A stretch of 42,618 nt of DNA from CAYSCS01 sp964429695 (GCA_964429695.1 CAYSCS010000109.1:1-42618), one strand, 5' to 3'. Shown: positions 24,557 through 34,217, counted from the stretch's first letter. The notes: generated from the sequence alone by a model not told the origin. Translations and numbers: made by a program.

Positions 24557-25588
24557 ATGAGCTTGATAGGGTGGGTGAAAGAGCGACTCATTTGCGACCT
24601 TGCCATAGACTTGGGCACTGCTAATACCTGTGTTTATCTCAAAGGGAAGGGAGTCATAGTCCAGGAACCGTCGATTGTTGTCGTCAACAAGCATACAGGA
24701 AAAGTGGAAGCAGTAGGAAAGAAAGCTAAAGAGATGTTGGGTAAGACTCCTGAAGGAGTTCTGGCCATTAAACCAATGAGGGATGGGGTGATTGCAGATT
24801 TTGAAATGGCTGAGAAGATGCTCGATTTTTTTATCAAATCTTCTACAAATAACAGGAGTTTTTTGATAAGACCAAGGATCGTGATAGGAATTCCTACGGG
24901 AATAACCCAGGTGGAAAGGAGAGCGGTCAAGGATGTTGCCTTGAGAGCCAAAGCTTCTGAGGTTTATCTTGTGGAACAACCCATGGCAGCCTCTTTTGGC
25001 GCCGACCTTCCCATAAGCGAACCCACGGGAAACATGATAGTTGATATTGGAGGGGGAACAACAGATATCGCCGTCATCTCTCTTCGAGGGATTGTCTTGA
25101 ATCATTCGATAAGAATTGCAGGAAATGAGATGGACGAATCAATCATTCAGTATATCAAGAAAAAATACAACCTGCTCATCGGTGAAAGGACAGCCGAGCT
25201 GGTTAAAATGCAGATTGGGTCAGCCTTTCCGCTGGATGAGCCAATGACCATGGAAATAAAAGGTAGAGACCTGAGAGAAGGAATCCCCAAGACGATTGTG
25301 GTTGATGATCAGGAAATAAGGGAAGCCTTAGAAGATGTAGTCTCTGCCATAATCAATGCTGTGAGGATAGCCCTCGAGAAAACCCCTCCTGAGCTTTCTG
25401 CTGATATCATCGACAGAGGAATTGTGCTTACAGGAGGGGGCTCTCTTCTCAAGAACTTCGATAAACGTCTGAGAGAAGAGACGCAGCTGCCCGTATTCAT
25501 CACCGATGACCCTTTAACCACGGTTGTTATGGGAGCGGGCAAGATGCTCGATGATATTGAGTTGCTGAAAAAAGTTTCATTGATTTAA
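24557..25588 (+). CDS. mreB: Rod shape-determining protein MreB
   Basis: Actin-like cytoskeletal ATPase that guides lateral wall synthesis. 343 aa, the usual length. The actin-fold phosphate loops are IDLGTANTCVYLKGKG near the N-terminus and DIGGGTTDIAVISLRG near residue 165, and the adenosine motif is VLTGGGSLLKNFDKRL near residue 295. The opening SLIGWVKERLICDLAIDLG probably includes an amphipathic membrane-targeting stretch. It heads the complete operon mreB-mreC-mreD-mrdA-rodA. The ribosome site is weak. Confidence 0.97.
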   Translation: MSLIGWVKERLICDLAIDLGTANTCVYLKGKGVIVQEPSIVVVNKHTGKVEAVGKKAKEMLGKTPEGVLAIKPMRDGVIADFEMAEKMLDFFIKSSTNNRSFLIRPRIVIGIPTGITQVERRAVKDVALRAKASEVYLVEQPMAASFGADLPISEPTGNMIVDIGGGTTDIAVISLRGIVLNHSIRIAGNEMDESIIQYIKKKYNLLIGERTAELVKMQIGSAFPLDEPMTMEIKGRDLREGIPKTIVVDDQEIREALEDVVSAIINAVRIALEKTPPELSADIIDRGIVLTGGGSLLKNFDKRLREETQLPVFITDDPLTTVVMGAGKMLDDIELLKKVSLI

Positions 25589-25607
25589 ATTTAATCGATT
25601 AGATTTA

Positions 25608-26444
25608 ATGCCTCTTTTCCTTAAAAAGAAGAATTTCATTCTTTTCTTTCTTTTAATTCTCTTCAATATGCTCCTCATTTCCCTTCAGGCCCCGCTTGGC
25701 GAAAGAAGAAATTACCTGGAGAGAGCGATGTTTTCTGTTTTTTCTCCTCTAAGTCATGGCGTGGTGCTCGTTTTCCAGAAATCTACAGATTTTATAAATA
25801 GATATTTTTTATTGACGAAGATAAAATCCCAAAATGAGAAGTTGAGGGAGGAAAATCTTTCACTTCGCTATGAAAATGAATTTCTGCTGAAGGCACTTGA
25901 GAGATATAGAAGCTTGGAGGAAATAAAGGAAGGTCTCTTAAAATTTCATCAAAACATTTTGACCTGTCGTACAATAACCTTTGATGCCAGCAATCCTCAG
26001 AAATCTATTGTCATCAACAAGGGTTCGCTGGATGGAATTAAAAGAGACATGGTTGTAATCGATCGTTACGGTAAACTGGTGGGACGTGTGATTGAACCAG
26101 TAACTTTCAAAGAGGCAAGAGTACAGCTGATAACAGATGTAGAGAGTGGGGTGAGTGTGTTTTCAAGAGGGAGAGATATCTTGGGTATTTTAAGCGGGGA
26201 CGGCAAAGGAAAGTGTGTTTTAAAATATGTGCTCTCTACAAGAGAAGTCCAGCCGGGAGAAAGACTCCTCACATCGGGATTTGATAAGATTTATCCCCCA
26301 GGGATTGAAGTCGGTGAAATAATCTCAGTCGTCACAAATCCAACTTCTATTTTTAAAGAGATTCGAGTCGTTCCCTTTTTCCGACCTCAAGAATTGGATT
26401 ATCTTTCCGTTTTAATGAAAAATCCGCTTGAATTTTTAGAATAA
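25608..26444 (+). CDS. mreC: Rod shape-determining protein MreC
   Basis: Periplasmic scaffold of the elongasome that links MreB/RodA to PBP2. The 278-aa protein has one N-terminal membrane helix (about 8-24), a coiled coil (about residues 62-100, with KSQNEKLREENLSLRYENEF), and the two beta-barrel domains typical of MreC, including DGIKRDMVVIDRYGKLVGRV and the C-terminal SGFDKIYPPGIEVGEI. It follows mreB by 19 bases and precedes mreD by nine. Confidence 0.95.
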   Translation: MPLFLKKKNFILFFLLILFNMLLISLQAPLGERRNYLERAMFSVFSPLSHGVVLVFQKSTDFINRYFLLTKIKSQNEKLREENLSLRYENEFLLKALERYRSLEEIKEGLLKFHQNILTCRTITFDASNPQKSIVINKGSLDGIKRDMVVIDRYGKLVGRVIEPVTFKEARVQLITDVESGVSVFSRGRDILGILSGDGKGKCVLKYVLSTREVQPGERLLTSGFDKIYPPGIEVGEIISVVTNPTSIFKEIRVVPFFRPQELDYLSVLMKNPLEFLE

Positions 26445-26453
26445 GAGTTTTGA

Positions 26454-26924
26454 ATGAAAGACTTACAAGAAATCTTAATTGGAGTGGGAGCTGGGTTTGT
26501 AATCTTTATTGCCTTAGAAAAAATATTTCCCTCTATTTTCGGTTTCTTTGACGTTTTAGCTCTAGTTGTGATTTATTTTGCACTGCAGAAAGGAGAGATC
26601 TGGGGCAGTATTCTCGGCACTTCCTGCGGTCTCCTCCAGGATACCTTCTCTCTGGGAGTTTTTGGAGTAGGAGGGCTTTCCAAGACAATCATGGGATTTT
26701 TGACGGGGTATTTTTCAAAGAAAATGGACTTAACCACTCCTCTCAGAAACTTCATATTTATATTAATTTTATTATATGTGAATTTTTTCTTATGGATTCT
26801 CCTCTACAGCTTCATCTTCAGCCATTCCCTAGATACTCGAGGCGGGATTATTTTTCTTCAACCGCTTTGCACAGCCTTGTTCGGGAATATAGTCTTTACT
26901 TTGATAAAGAAATTTAAAAGATAA
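26454..26924 (+). CDS. mreD: Rod shape-determining protein MreD
   Basis: A 156-aa inner-membrane protein with five or six hydrophobic segments. The family-typical central part reads GEIWGSILGTSCGLLQDTFS followed by GVGGLSKTIMGFLTGYFS. MreD sequences are poorly conserved, so position between mreC and mrdA is the strongest evidence. It probably stabilises MreC and PBP2 in the elongasome. Spacing to its neighbours is nine and 13 bases. Confidence 0.93.
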   Translation: MKDLQEILIGVGAGFVIFIALEKIFPSIFGFFDVLALVVIYFALQKGEIWGSILGTSCGLLQDTFSLGVFGVGGLSKTIMGFLTGYFSKKMDLTTPLRNFIFILILLYVNFFLWILLYSFIFSHSLDTRGGIIFLQPLCTALFGNIVFTLIKKFKR

Positions 26925-26937
26925 TTAAAAGGAAAGA

Positions 26938-28752
26938 ATGGCAGTTGAAAAAATCTATGAAGACTTAACCCCGCTTTTGAAAAGAGTGAGGAAGACGTTG
27001 AGGTTCATTAAAATTTTCGCGCTTTTCATAATCTTGTGCTTTTGGAAAATTCAGATTCTCGACCATGATAAATACTGGAAGCTTGCTGAATCAAACAGGA
27101 CGAGGGAAGTTTCGCTTCCTGCCCCCAGAGGATTGATTAGAACAAGGGAAGGAATCATTCTTGCTGATAACAACGCTTCCTTCAATGTTTCTGTGATCCG
27201 CGAGAACTGTAAGAGTGTCGAGGAATCTTACGAGAGAATTGCCAAACTTTTAGAGATAGATAAAAGAGTCCTCATGGAAAGAATTGGGAAATATAAATCC
27301 CTGCCTCCTTGGAGACCAATTGTTATCAAGGATAATCTCTCCTTTGAAGAAGTCTCCCGAATAGAAGCCAGAAAATCAGAATATTCGGAAATAATCGTTC
27401 AGGCTGAACCAAGAAGAAATTACCCTTTCCAGAGATTGGCCTCTCATGTGTTGGGCTATTTACAAGAGGTGTCTGCTGAAGACCTCCAGAAAGGGGCTTT
27501 TTCTGAGAAAAGAATGGGAGACCTTGTAGGGAAGAACGGAATAGAGAGGACGTATGAAAGGATTCTAGCTGGAAGAGAAGGGAAATTAATTGAGCTTATC
27601 GACAGCCTGGGAAGAAGTAGAGGCGAATTAAGAAGAGAAGACCCTCTGCCCGGCAAAGAAATTTACCTCACCTTGGATTTTGACCTCCAGAAAAAGGCTG
27701 AGGAGCTCCTCGAGGGAAAAGAAGGTGCAATCATCATTTTGAGAAGTAAGACTGGGGAGGTCCTAGCACTTGCCAGTTACCCTAATTATGACCCCAATAA
27801 ATTCATCAATCGTTTTTCACCCCAAGAATGGATGGAATTGATAAAGAGAACCGATTTCCCTCTAGAAAATCGCGCCCTGAGAGGCCTTTATGCCCCCGGG
27901 TCGGTGTTTAAGCTGACCATGGCTCTTGCTGCCCTTGATTTAAACCTCATAACTCCTCAAACGAGTTTTTATTGCGAGGGTCAGATTCAGATTTATGGAA
28001 ACCATTTTTCTTGCTGGGTTAAGGGAGGACATGGGAGTGTTAATCTTTATGAAGGAATTAGACAATCTTGCAATATTTTTTTCTATCAACTGGGAAGGAG
28101 AATGGGAATAGAAGCAATTTCAACCTATGCCAGCCGCTTGGGATTTGGGGAAAAGACAGGGATCGATTTGCCAGGGGAAAAAGAAGGGCTTGTGCCTTCT
28201 CCCCAATGGAAAGAAAATGCAAGGAGAATTCCTTGGTATCCAGGAGAGACAATCTCTGTTTCCATCGGACAGGGTCCATTGCTTGTCACTCCACTTCAAA
28301 TTGCCGCGCATACGGCATTGATAGCGAATAGAGGGAGAAAGATAGTCCCTCATCTTTTAAAATCAGTGGTTAAGGGGACAAAAAGGGATGAAGAAAGCGC
28401 TTTCTTAAGTCCTGGTCAAAGAATTGAGATAAAACCGGATATTTTTGAGGAAGTCATAAAAGGGATGTGGGGTTCTGTAAATGATGAGGGTACGGGAAGG
28501 GCCGCATACCTAAAAGATTTTGAGGTGTGCGGAAAGACAGGGTCGACTCAGCTTCTCAGCAGGAGGGGCAGAGAGAAACAGGGGGAGAGGAAAGATGCTA
28601 AAATTCATAGCTGGTTTACAGGTTTTGCTCCCAAGAATGACCCTGAAGTTGTCATCACTGTCCTTGTCGAATTTGGAGGAATGGGAGGTAAGACAGCAGC
28701 CCCCCTCGCAAAGGAATTGCTCAAGCTTTACAAGGAAAAATATGATAGATAG
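26938..28752 (+). CDS. mrdA: Penicillin-binding protein 2 (elongasome transpeptidase)
   Basis: Class B PBP that cross-links lateral-wall peptidoglycan in partnership with RodA. The 604-aa protein has one N-terminal membrane helix (about 23-40), the PBP dimerisation/pedestal domain (about 55-215, with PAPRGLIRTREG), and a transpeptidase domain. The catalytic motifs are Ser322-x-x-Lys325 (SVFK), Ser377-Cys-Asn379, and Lys533-Thr-Gly535. The long distance to KTG is normal for class B PBPs. The AAAGGAAAG ribosome site is well placed. Its end overlaps the rodA start by 11 bases, consistent with production of the two partners together. Confidence 0.96.
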   Translation: MAVEKIYEDLTPLLKRVRKTLRFIKIFALFIILCFWKIQILDHDKYWKLAESNRTREVSLPAPRGLIRTREGIILADNNASFNVSVIRENCKSVEESYERIAKLLEIDKRVLMERIGKYKSLPPWRPIVIKDNLSFEEVSRIEARKSEYSEIIVQAEPRRNYPFQRLASHVLGYLQEVSAEDLQKGAFSEKRMGDLVGKNGIERTYERILAGREGKLIELIDSLGRSRGELRREDPLPGKEIYLTLDFDLQKKAEELLEGKEGAIIILRSKTGEVLALASYPNYDPNKFINRFSPQEWMELIKRTDFPLENRALRGLYAPGSVFKLTMALAALDLNLITPQTSFYCEGQIQIYGNHFSCWVKGGHGSVNLYEGIRQSCNIFFYQLGRRMGIEAISTYASRLGFGEKTGIDLPGEKEGLVPSPQWKENARRIPWYPGETISVSIGQGPLLVTPLQIAAHTALIANRGRKIVPHLLKSVVKGTKRDEESAFLSPGQRIEIKPDIFEEVIKGMWGSVNDEGTGRAAYLKDFEVCGKTGSTQLLSRRGREKQGERKDAKIHSWFTGFAPKNDPEVVITVLVEFGGMGGKTAAPLAKELLKLYKEKYDR

Positions 28753-29833
28753 GAATCTTGCTAAAAACATAGATTGGCTTCTAATTTTGCTTCTTCTGGC
28801 GAACTCTGCCCTAGGAGTAATCTTCATCCACAGCTCTTCTGAATATCTAAGAATAAACTTTACCTCGAGACAGATTTCATGGATAATTATAAGCCTCGTT
28901 GTTCTTTTCCTCCTTCTGGTGGTAGATTATAAAATCATCATCGATTATTCCCCATATCTCTTTATAGTTCTTCTTTTTGTTCTCCTTACCTTATTGATTT
29001 TTGGTTTACCTGTAGCCGGGACAAGAGGATGGATAAGATTTTTATCTTTTCAAGTTCAACCCTCTGAGCTGGGAAAGGCTGTTGTTATCCTAATCTTATC
29101 CTACATTTTTTCAAACTACAGGGAAAAATATCTCTCCTTTCGTCAAGGATTAGTAAGCGTTATGGTGGTTTCTTTGCCTGTGATACTTGTTGCCCTTCAA
29201 CCTGACCTTGGGACTTCATTTACCTATCTCTTCATCATTCTGGCTGCCTTTCTCCTAGCCGGACTCAAAAAAAAGGCATTGATTATTTTGCTGATAACAA
29301 CGATTAGCATTGGAGTATTAGGCTGGAATTTTGCTCTCAAAGATTATCAAAAGAAAAGAGTAAAGACAGTAATTTATCCTATGCAGGATCCCCGTGGGTC
29401 TGGATATCATCTTCTCCAGTCAAAGATTGCTGTTGGGTCAGGCGGGATTCTGGGAAAAGGATACAAGAAAGGAAGCCAGACACAGCTGATGTTCATCCCT
29501 GCTCGCCATACTGATTTTATTTTTTCTGTCATAGGGGAGGAGGCTGGATTTTTGGGCGTGACAATGTCTATGGCTTTATATTTATTATTTCTTATCAGGA
29601 TTTTTCGCTCCGCTTTTAGTTCCCGTGATAGAGCTGGTATTTATCTTGTATTCATGGTTTCCATCTTGTTCACTTCCCAATTCTTGATCAATGTATTGAT
29701 GGTCATCGGTCTCTTTCCAATCGCGGGCATTCCTCTTCCCTTATTGAGTTATGGAGGGTCTTCTCTCCTGACCTCTTACATCTGCGTTTCCTTTGTTCTT
29801 AACGTCAAGATGAGAAGATTCGTCAATGTTTAA
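28742..29833 (+). CDS. rodA: Peptidoglycan polymerase RodA (SEDS family)
   Basis: Glycosyltransferase of the rod elongasome. I place the start at ATG 28742, after AAGGAA and overlapping the mrdA stop. The longer reading frame back to 28520 lies inside mrdA and lacks RodA-like sequence. This gives 363 aa with about ten membrane segments. SEDS hallmarks are GTRGWIRFLSFQVQPSELGK, LVALQPDLGTSFTY, the extracellular loop DPRGSGYHLLQSKIAVGSGG (which contains the catalytic Asp), and the C-terminal PIAGIPLPLLSYGGSSL. All are intact. Confidence 0.96.
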   Translation: MIDRNLAKNIDWLLILLLLANSALGVIFIHSSSEYLRINFTSRQISWIIISLVVLFLLLVVDYKIIIDYSPYLFIVLLFVLLTLLIFGLPVAGTRGWIRFLSFQVQPSELGKAVVILILSYIFSNYREKYLSFRQGLVSVMVVSLPVILVALQPDLGTSFTYLFIILAAFLLAGLKKKALIILLITTISIGVLGWNFALKDYQKKRVKTVIYPMQDPRGSGYHLLQSKIAVGSGGILGKGYKKGSQTQLMFIPARHTDFIFSVIGEEAGFLGVTMSMALYLLFLIRIFRSAFSSRDRAGIYLVFMVSILFTSQFLINVLMVIGLFPIAGIPLPLLSYGGSSLLTSYICVSFVLNVKMRRFVNV

Positions 29834-29898
29834 TTTTATTTCACACTCTAAATTCTCTTCTTCTTCAGTATGATCTAAGTGATTTTTATTTAGACAAA

Positions 29899-32487
29899 AT
29901 GGATTTCATGAGGAACATCGAAAAAATTCTTCGTCAAGTTGAAAAGCCGGCTCGTTATCTTGGAGGAGAATGGAACGAGATCAAGAAGAATCCCCAAAAG
30001 GTGAAGGCAAAGATTGCTCTCGTTTTCCCTGAAGTCTATGAAGTGGGGATGTCTTATTTAGGACAAAAAATCTTATACCACCTAATCAACAGCCATCCTT
30101 CTTTTTTAGCAGAAAGGGTCTTTTCCCCTTGGCTTGATTTTGAGGAAAAGCTTCGCTTCCAGAATATTCCACTTTTTTCACTCGAAAACAAGATTCCTCT
30201 TTCTGAATTTGATATCCTAGGCTTTTCTCTTCTCTTTGAGCTAAATTATTCAAACATTCTTACCATTCTTGAGCTGGGCAAAATCCCTCTTTTCTCCAGA
30301 AATAGGGACCCTCATCATCATCCGCTGGTCATTGCTGGAGGACCTGCAGCATTTAACCCAGAGCCTGTAGCAGACATCTTTGACCTTTTCTTGATTGGGG
30401 ATGGAGAAGAGGGTTTCCTCGAAATTATCCAGAAATTTATAACTCTAAGACATGAAATAAAAGGAAAAGAAGAAATCCTGAGGGAATTAAGAAAAATAAA
30501 GGGTGTTTATGTTCCTCATTTTTATCAAGCTATTCCAGTCGAAAATTCTCCCCTCCTTGCCGTGAAACCAAGGGATGGGGCAAGAAAGAAGATTCAGAAG
30601 AGAGTTTTCTTTTCTTTCTCGCAATTTCCTTTCCCCGAAAAAATAATCGTGCCCAATCAGAGGACGGTATTTGAAAGAGTTGTCATCGAAGTAGAGAGAG
30701 GATGTGCCCAAAAGTGCAGATTTTGTCAGGCATCTAGCATCTATTTTCCTCCGAGGGTGAAGAATCCAGCTCTTGTCCTTGAGAATACGCTTAACAGCCT
30801 TCGTTCTACCGGTTTTGAAGATGCTTCCTTGGCTTCTCTTTCGGTGAGCGATTATCCCTACTTAGAGGAAGTCGTGCAGGCTTTGATGAAACATTTTGAG
30901 AAAGAAAAAATCTCTCTTTCTTTATCTGCAATGAGGCCAGCGGGCCTTTCGAAATGCTTGGCAGAGAACATAGTCAAGGTAAGAAAAACCGGATTTACCA
31001 TCGTCCCTGAAGCGGGCACTGAGAGGCTTAGGCGGGTAATAAACAAGAACCTTCATGACGAAGAGATTTGGGAGGCCTGTCGAAATGCTTTTCTTCAGGG
31101 GTGGAGATTGCTGAAAATGTATTTTATGATTGGACTCCCCACTGAAAAAGAAGAAGACCTAAGGGGCATTGTCAGAACAGTGGAAGAGATAATAAAGATT
31201 GGGTATAGATACCTGAGGTCTGCACCTCAAATAAACCTAAGCGTTTCTTCATTCATCCCTAAACCCCACACTCCATTCCAATGGTTGAAGATGGAAGAAG
31301 AAGAAAGTTTGAGGGAAAAACAACGTTTTCTGCAGAGCTGTTTGCGGAGATATCCCAGCGTGAAGATTAAGGCTCATCAGATTGAAACCTCAATCCTAGA
31401 AGCTACATTTTCCCGGGGAGATAGACGATTATCCGCAGTTTTGGAAGAGGCGTGGAGGAGAGGAGCAAGGTTTGATAGTTGGGATGAGTGTTTTGATTAT
31501 AAAGTATGGAATGAAGCCTTTGAAACTCAAGGAGTCGATAAAAAAATTTATCTCTCCGCACTCGAAAGGGAAGCGATTCTCCCTTGGGAGCATATAGATA
31601 CAGGAATAAAAAAATCCTACCTTCTCCAAGAATTAGAAAAGGCATTCAAGGAAGAGAGAACCATTTCCTGTCGGGATTATGATTGTGAAAGATGCGCCGG
31701 GTGCATCTATAGAAAATTTTTAGAGAGAGATTTCTCCCGCGATTTAAATTTAAATCTCAAGGAGACACATTTTTTGGGGAAAAGAGGGGAAAGAGAAGTT
31801 CGTTATTTAGCCTTCTATTCCAAGTCTCGCGTAGCCTCTTACCTCTCTCAAGTCGACCTCATTAATGTCATCAAAAGGAGTTTTCGAAGGGCCGGTATTT
31901 CAGTAGTTCACAGTAAAGGGTATCATCCGAAGATGAGGATTTCCTTCCCCCCGGCACTTCCTTTAGGAATGGAAGGGAAGAAGGAAGTCTTCGAATTTCG
32001 TTCTGAATTCGTATTCGACAAAAACGAATTTAAAGAAAGAATGAATGAGTATCTTCCCTCGGGGATTAGATTTTTGGAGCTTATCAGGATGAAAGATTCT
32101 TCTCCGCCTTTGAAGAGGATGATTGAAGGTCTAATTTATTCTCTAGACTTCAAGAATGAGGAGGTGAGAGAAGTGCTAAGGGAAAAAATAGGAAGGATGA
32201 GGATTGAGTCTGGGGAAGAATTTCGAGCACTTAAAGAAATTTTCGAGGCTTCCACTCCTTTTTGGAAGGAATTGGGCGTTAAAAAGATATGTCTTGATGA
32301 GGAGGGAAGGAAGGTCTATTTTCATCTAGAGTATAATCCTCAAAGGGCGCCTCGAATCCAGGATGTTGTCCATAAAATTTTTCAAGTCTCTGTTCCCGTT
32401 TTCTTGATGGCAAGAGAGGAAATTCAACTCTCCAGAGAGGCCTATGAATTGACAGAATTGGCAGATTTAAGTATAAAATTCGATTAA
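29899..32487 (+). CDS. Radical SAM protein fused to DUF2344 domain (TIGR03960 + TIGR03936)
   Basis: 862 aa in two parts. The N-terminal part (about 1-630) begins with a B12-binding-like region, then a radical SAM core with the 4Fe-4S motif Cys269-x3-Cys273-x2-Cys276 (GCAQKCRFC), and ends with four more Cys at 591, 596, 599 and 602 (CRDYDCERCAGC) that may bind a second cluster. The C-terminal part (about 640-862) starts VRYLAFYSKSRVASYLSQVD and matches the DUF2344/TIGR03936 family. The substrate is unknown. In many bacteria the gene lies beside rodA, ribonuclease G and rplU-rpmA, which hints at RNA or translation-related modification. Here it follows rodA by 65 bases without those partners. 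The ribosome site is weak, and ATG 29908 is an alternative start. Confidence 0.9.
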   Translation: MDFMRNIEKILRQVEKPARYLGGEWNEIKKNPQKVKAKIALVFPEVYEVGMSYLGQKILYHLINSHPSFLAERVFSPWLDFEEKLRFQNIPLFSLENKIPLSEFDILGFSLLFELNYSNILTILELGKIPLFSRNRDPHHHPLVIAGGPAAFNPEPVADIFDLFLIGDGEEGFLEIIQKFITLRHEIKGKEEILRELRKIKGVYVPHFYQAIPVENSPLLAVKPRDGARKKIQKRVFFSFSQFPFPEKIIVPNQRTVFERVVIEVERGCAQKCRFCQASSIYFPPRVKNPALVLENTLNSLRSTGFEDASLASLSVSDYPYLEEVVQALMKHFEKEKISLSLSAMRPAGLSKCLAENIVKVRKTGFTIVPEAGTERLRRVINKNLHDEEIWEACRNAFLQGWRLLKMYFMIGLPTEKEEDLRGIVRTVEEIIKIGYRYLRSAPQINLSVSSFIPKPHTPFQWLKMEEEESLREKQRFLQSCLRRYPSVKIKAHQIETSILEATFSRGDRRLSAVLEEAWRRGARFDSWDECFDYKVWNEAFETQGVDKKIYLSALEREAILPWEHIDTGIKKSYLLQELEKAFKEERTISCRDYDCERCAGCIYRKFLERDFSRDLNLNLKETHFLGKRGEREVRYLAFYSKSRVASYLSQVDLINVIKRSFRRAGISVVHSKGYHPKMRISFPPALPLGMEGKKEVFEFRSEFVFDKNEFKERMNEYLPSGIRFLELIRMKDSSPPLKRMIEGLIYSLDFKNEEVREVLREKIGRMRIESGEEFRALKEIFEASTPFWKELGVKKICLDEEGRKVYFHLEYNPQRAPRIQDVVHKIFQVSVPVFLMAREEIQLSREAYELTELADLSIKFD

Positions 32488-32521
32488 TTTGATTTCTGAT
32501 TAAGCCTTTAAGGAGGAAAAA

Positions 32522-33676
32522 GTGATAAGCTTCAGTTTAACAGAGGAACAAAAAGCACTCCAAGAGACGGCACGGGAATTTGCCCTCAAAGAAATGAGAC
32601 CTAAAGCAGCCAAATATGATAAGGGAGAAGAGTTTTCAGGAGATGTGATGCAAAAAGCTTTCGAAGTAGGTTTTTTGACATGTACCATCCCTAGAGAATA
32701 TGGAGGAGGTGGGCTAAAAGACCTTGATGTCGTAATCATAAGCGAAGAGCTTGCTGCAGGATGTGCGGGGATGTACACCACCATGATGGTAAATGCCTTA
32801 GCCTATACCCCCATAATCCTCTTCGGAAGCGATGAACAGAAAAGGAAATTTCTCACACCTCAAACAGAAAGGATGTCGTTTGCTTCCTTCTGCCTCACGG
32901 AAAGAGAGGCAGGGTCAGACGCAGGGGCGATAAAGACGAGAGCTAAAAAAGTTGGCCCCGAATACATAATCAATGGCTCTAAATGTTTTATCTCCAATGG
33001 AGGAATTGCAAGCCTTTACGTCGTTTTCGCAAACACAGACCCAGGAAAAGGTGCAAGGGGAATAAGTGCCTTTATCGTGACCCGAGATATTCCTGGTATA
33101 TCGATAGGAAAAGTAGAAGATAAAATGGGTCACAGAGCTTCTAATACTGTAGAACTTTTTTTCGATGAAGTAAAAGTTCCTCAGGAGAACCTGTTAGGAA
33201 AGGAAGGAATGGGGTTTATAATTGCCATGAAAACCTTGGACCGCACTCGAGCAGCGGTTGGTGCAGCAGGGGTAGGAGTGGCAAGGACGGCTCTGGAATA
33301 TGCCATTGAATACGCAAAGACTCGAACTCAATTCGGGAAGCCCATAGCCCTTTTTCAGAACACAAGCTTCAAGATAGCTCAAATGGCAATGGAAATAAAT
33401 GCGGCAAGGCTTCTGGTGTGGTATGCAGCCTGGCTTATGGATGAAGGGAAATCTTTCAGCGCCGAATCAGCCATGGCGAAGTGTTATGCTTCTGATGTGG
33501 CAATGAAAGTAACCACCGAATGTGTTCAAATCCTCGGAGGATATGGATACATGAAAGATTACCCCATGGAAAAATTGATGAGGGATGCAAAGCTCCTTCA
33601 GATTTACGAAGGAACGAATGAGATTCAGCGCCTTGTTATTTCTCGAGAGGTTATTGGTCCTATAAAAGGAGCTTGA
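32522..33676 (+). CDS. Acyl-CoA dehydrogenase
   Basis: FAD enzyme making a trans-2-enoyl-CoA and passing electrons to ETF. The 384-aa protein has the three-domain family layout: N-terminal helical domain beginning FSLTEEQKALQETAREFA, the central barrel with CLTEREAGSDAGAIKT and ISNGGIASLYVVFA, and the C-terminal domain with RTQFGKPIALFQ, CVQILGGYGYMKDYPMEKLM and YEGTNEIQRLVISR. The catalytic base is predicted to be Glu363, the position used in short-chain and butyryl-CoA dehydrogenases. Chain-length preference is not certain. The start is GTG with AAGGAGGA at ideal spacing. No ETF or thiolase gene adjoins; it may be cotranscribed with the radical SAM gene 34 bases upstream. Confidence 0.94.
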   Translation: MISFSLTEEQKALQETAREFALKEMRPKAAKYDKGEEFSGDVMQKAFEVGFLTCTIPREYGGGGLKDLDVVIISEELAAGCAGMYTTMMVNALAYTPIILFGSDEQKRKFLTPQTERMSFASFCLTEREAGSDAGAIKTRAKKVGPEYIINGSKCFISNGGIASLYVVFANTDPGKGARGISAFIVTRDIPGISIGKVEDKMGHRASNTVELFFDEVKVPQENLLGKEGMGFIIAMKTLDRTRAAVGAAGVGVARTALEYAIEYAKTRTQFGKPIALFQNTSFKIAQMAMEINAARLLVWYAAWLMDEGKSFSAESAMAKCYASDVAMKVTTECVQILGGYGYMKDYPMEKLMRDAKLLQIYEGTNEIQRLVISREVIGPIKGA

Positions 33677-33678
33677 AA

Positions 33679-33701
33679 ATAAGAAAGGCTTTATTTCTTA
33701 T
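33679..33701. terminator. AT-rich hairpin between convergent genes
   Basis: ATAAGAAA (33679-33686) pairs with TTTCTTAT (33694-33701) around GGCTTTA, between the ends of the acyl-CoA dehydrogenase and the thioredoxin-like gene. The stem is weak and no long T-run follows, so termination is only suggested by position. Confidence 0.3.
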
Positions 33702-34190
33702 CTAATTATTTGCTTCGATGATTTCGAGAAAGTCTTCTTCCACAGATTTCCTGGGGTGTTCAATGATTCTTCCTATTTCTTGATTGTTTTCGTAAAGGAT
33801 GAAAGTTGGTACCTTTTCTATATTTTTTCCTTCTATGTATGGCTTTCGTTCTTCCTTAGTTTTGGGAATGCCGATGTAGCTTGTGAGGATAAAAGGATTC
33901 TCCACCACTTCCATGAGCTTGAAATAGGCACTTACATGCTCTTTGCTATCTGGACACCATGTTCCAAGATAAACTTCAACCTTAATTTCATGATTGATAG
34001 CCTTCAATTTCTGAACTACTTCAGCTTTTGGAAGATAGGCTGAAACTAATTCTTCCCAGTCAGGAAAATTTTCAAGGATTTCTTCTTTGCTCAGATTACC
34101 CAAGAGTTCTTTATTGCTCCCCGCGGAGGATTGCAAAGAGATCAAAAAGATGATTAAGATGAAAAAGACGTTTTTTTTCCCTTTAATCAT
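33702..34190 (-). CDS. Secreted thioredoxin-like protein with CPDS active site
   Basis: 162 aa with an N-terminal signal sequence (FFILIIFLISLQSSAGS) and a thioredoxin-like fold. The strand VEVYLGTWCPDSKEHVSAYF carries CPDS where thioredoxins have CGPC, and a later KVPTFILYENNQEIGRI contains the cis-Pro. Having only one Cys in the motif suggests a thiol exchange or isomerase-like role rather than simple disulfide reduction. It begins 27 bases after exbD on the same strand and is likely cotranscribed with it. The precise function is unknown. Confidence 0.82.
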   Translation of the reverse strand: MIKGKKNVFFILIIFLISLQSSAGSNKELLGNLSKEEILENFPDWEELVSAYLPKAEVVQKLKAINHEIKVEVYLGTWCPDSKEHVSAYFKLMEVVENPFILTSYIGIPKTKEERKPYIEGKNIEKVPTFILYENNQEIGRIIEHPRKSVEEDFLEIIEANN

Positions 34191-34217
34191 TTTCGTTGGT
34201 TTTAAGCTAAGAAGGAA

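Noticed and set aside
24482..25105. 207-aa open frame on the minus strand across mreB and its upstream spacer
   Set aside because: It is antisense to a certain mreB, contains no recognisable motif, and has no good ribosome site. It is a coding shadow.
28520..28741. N-terminal extension of RodA
   Set aside because: The extra codons lie wholly within mrdA and lack SEDS-like sequence; ATG 28742 has a ribosome site and gives a normal length.
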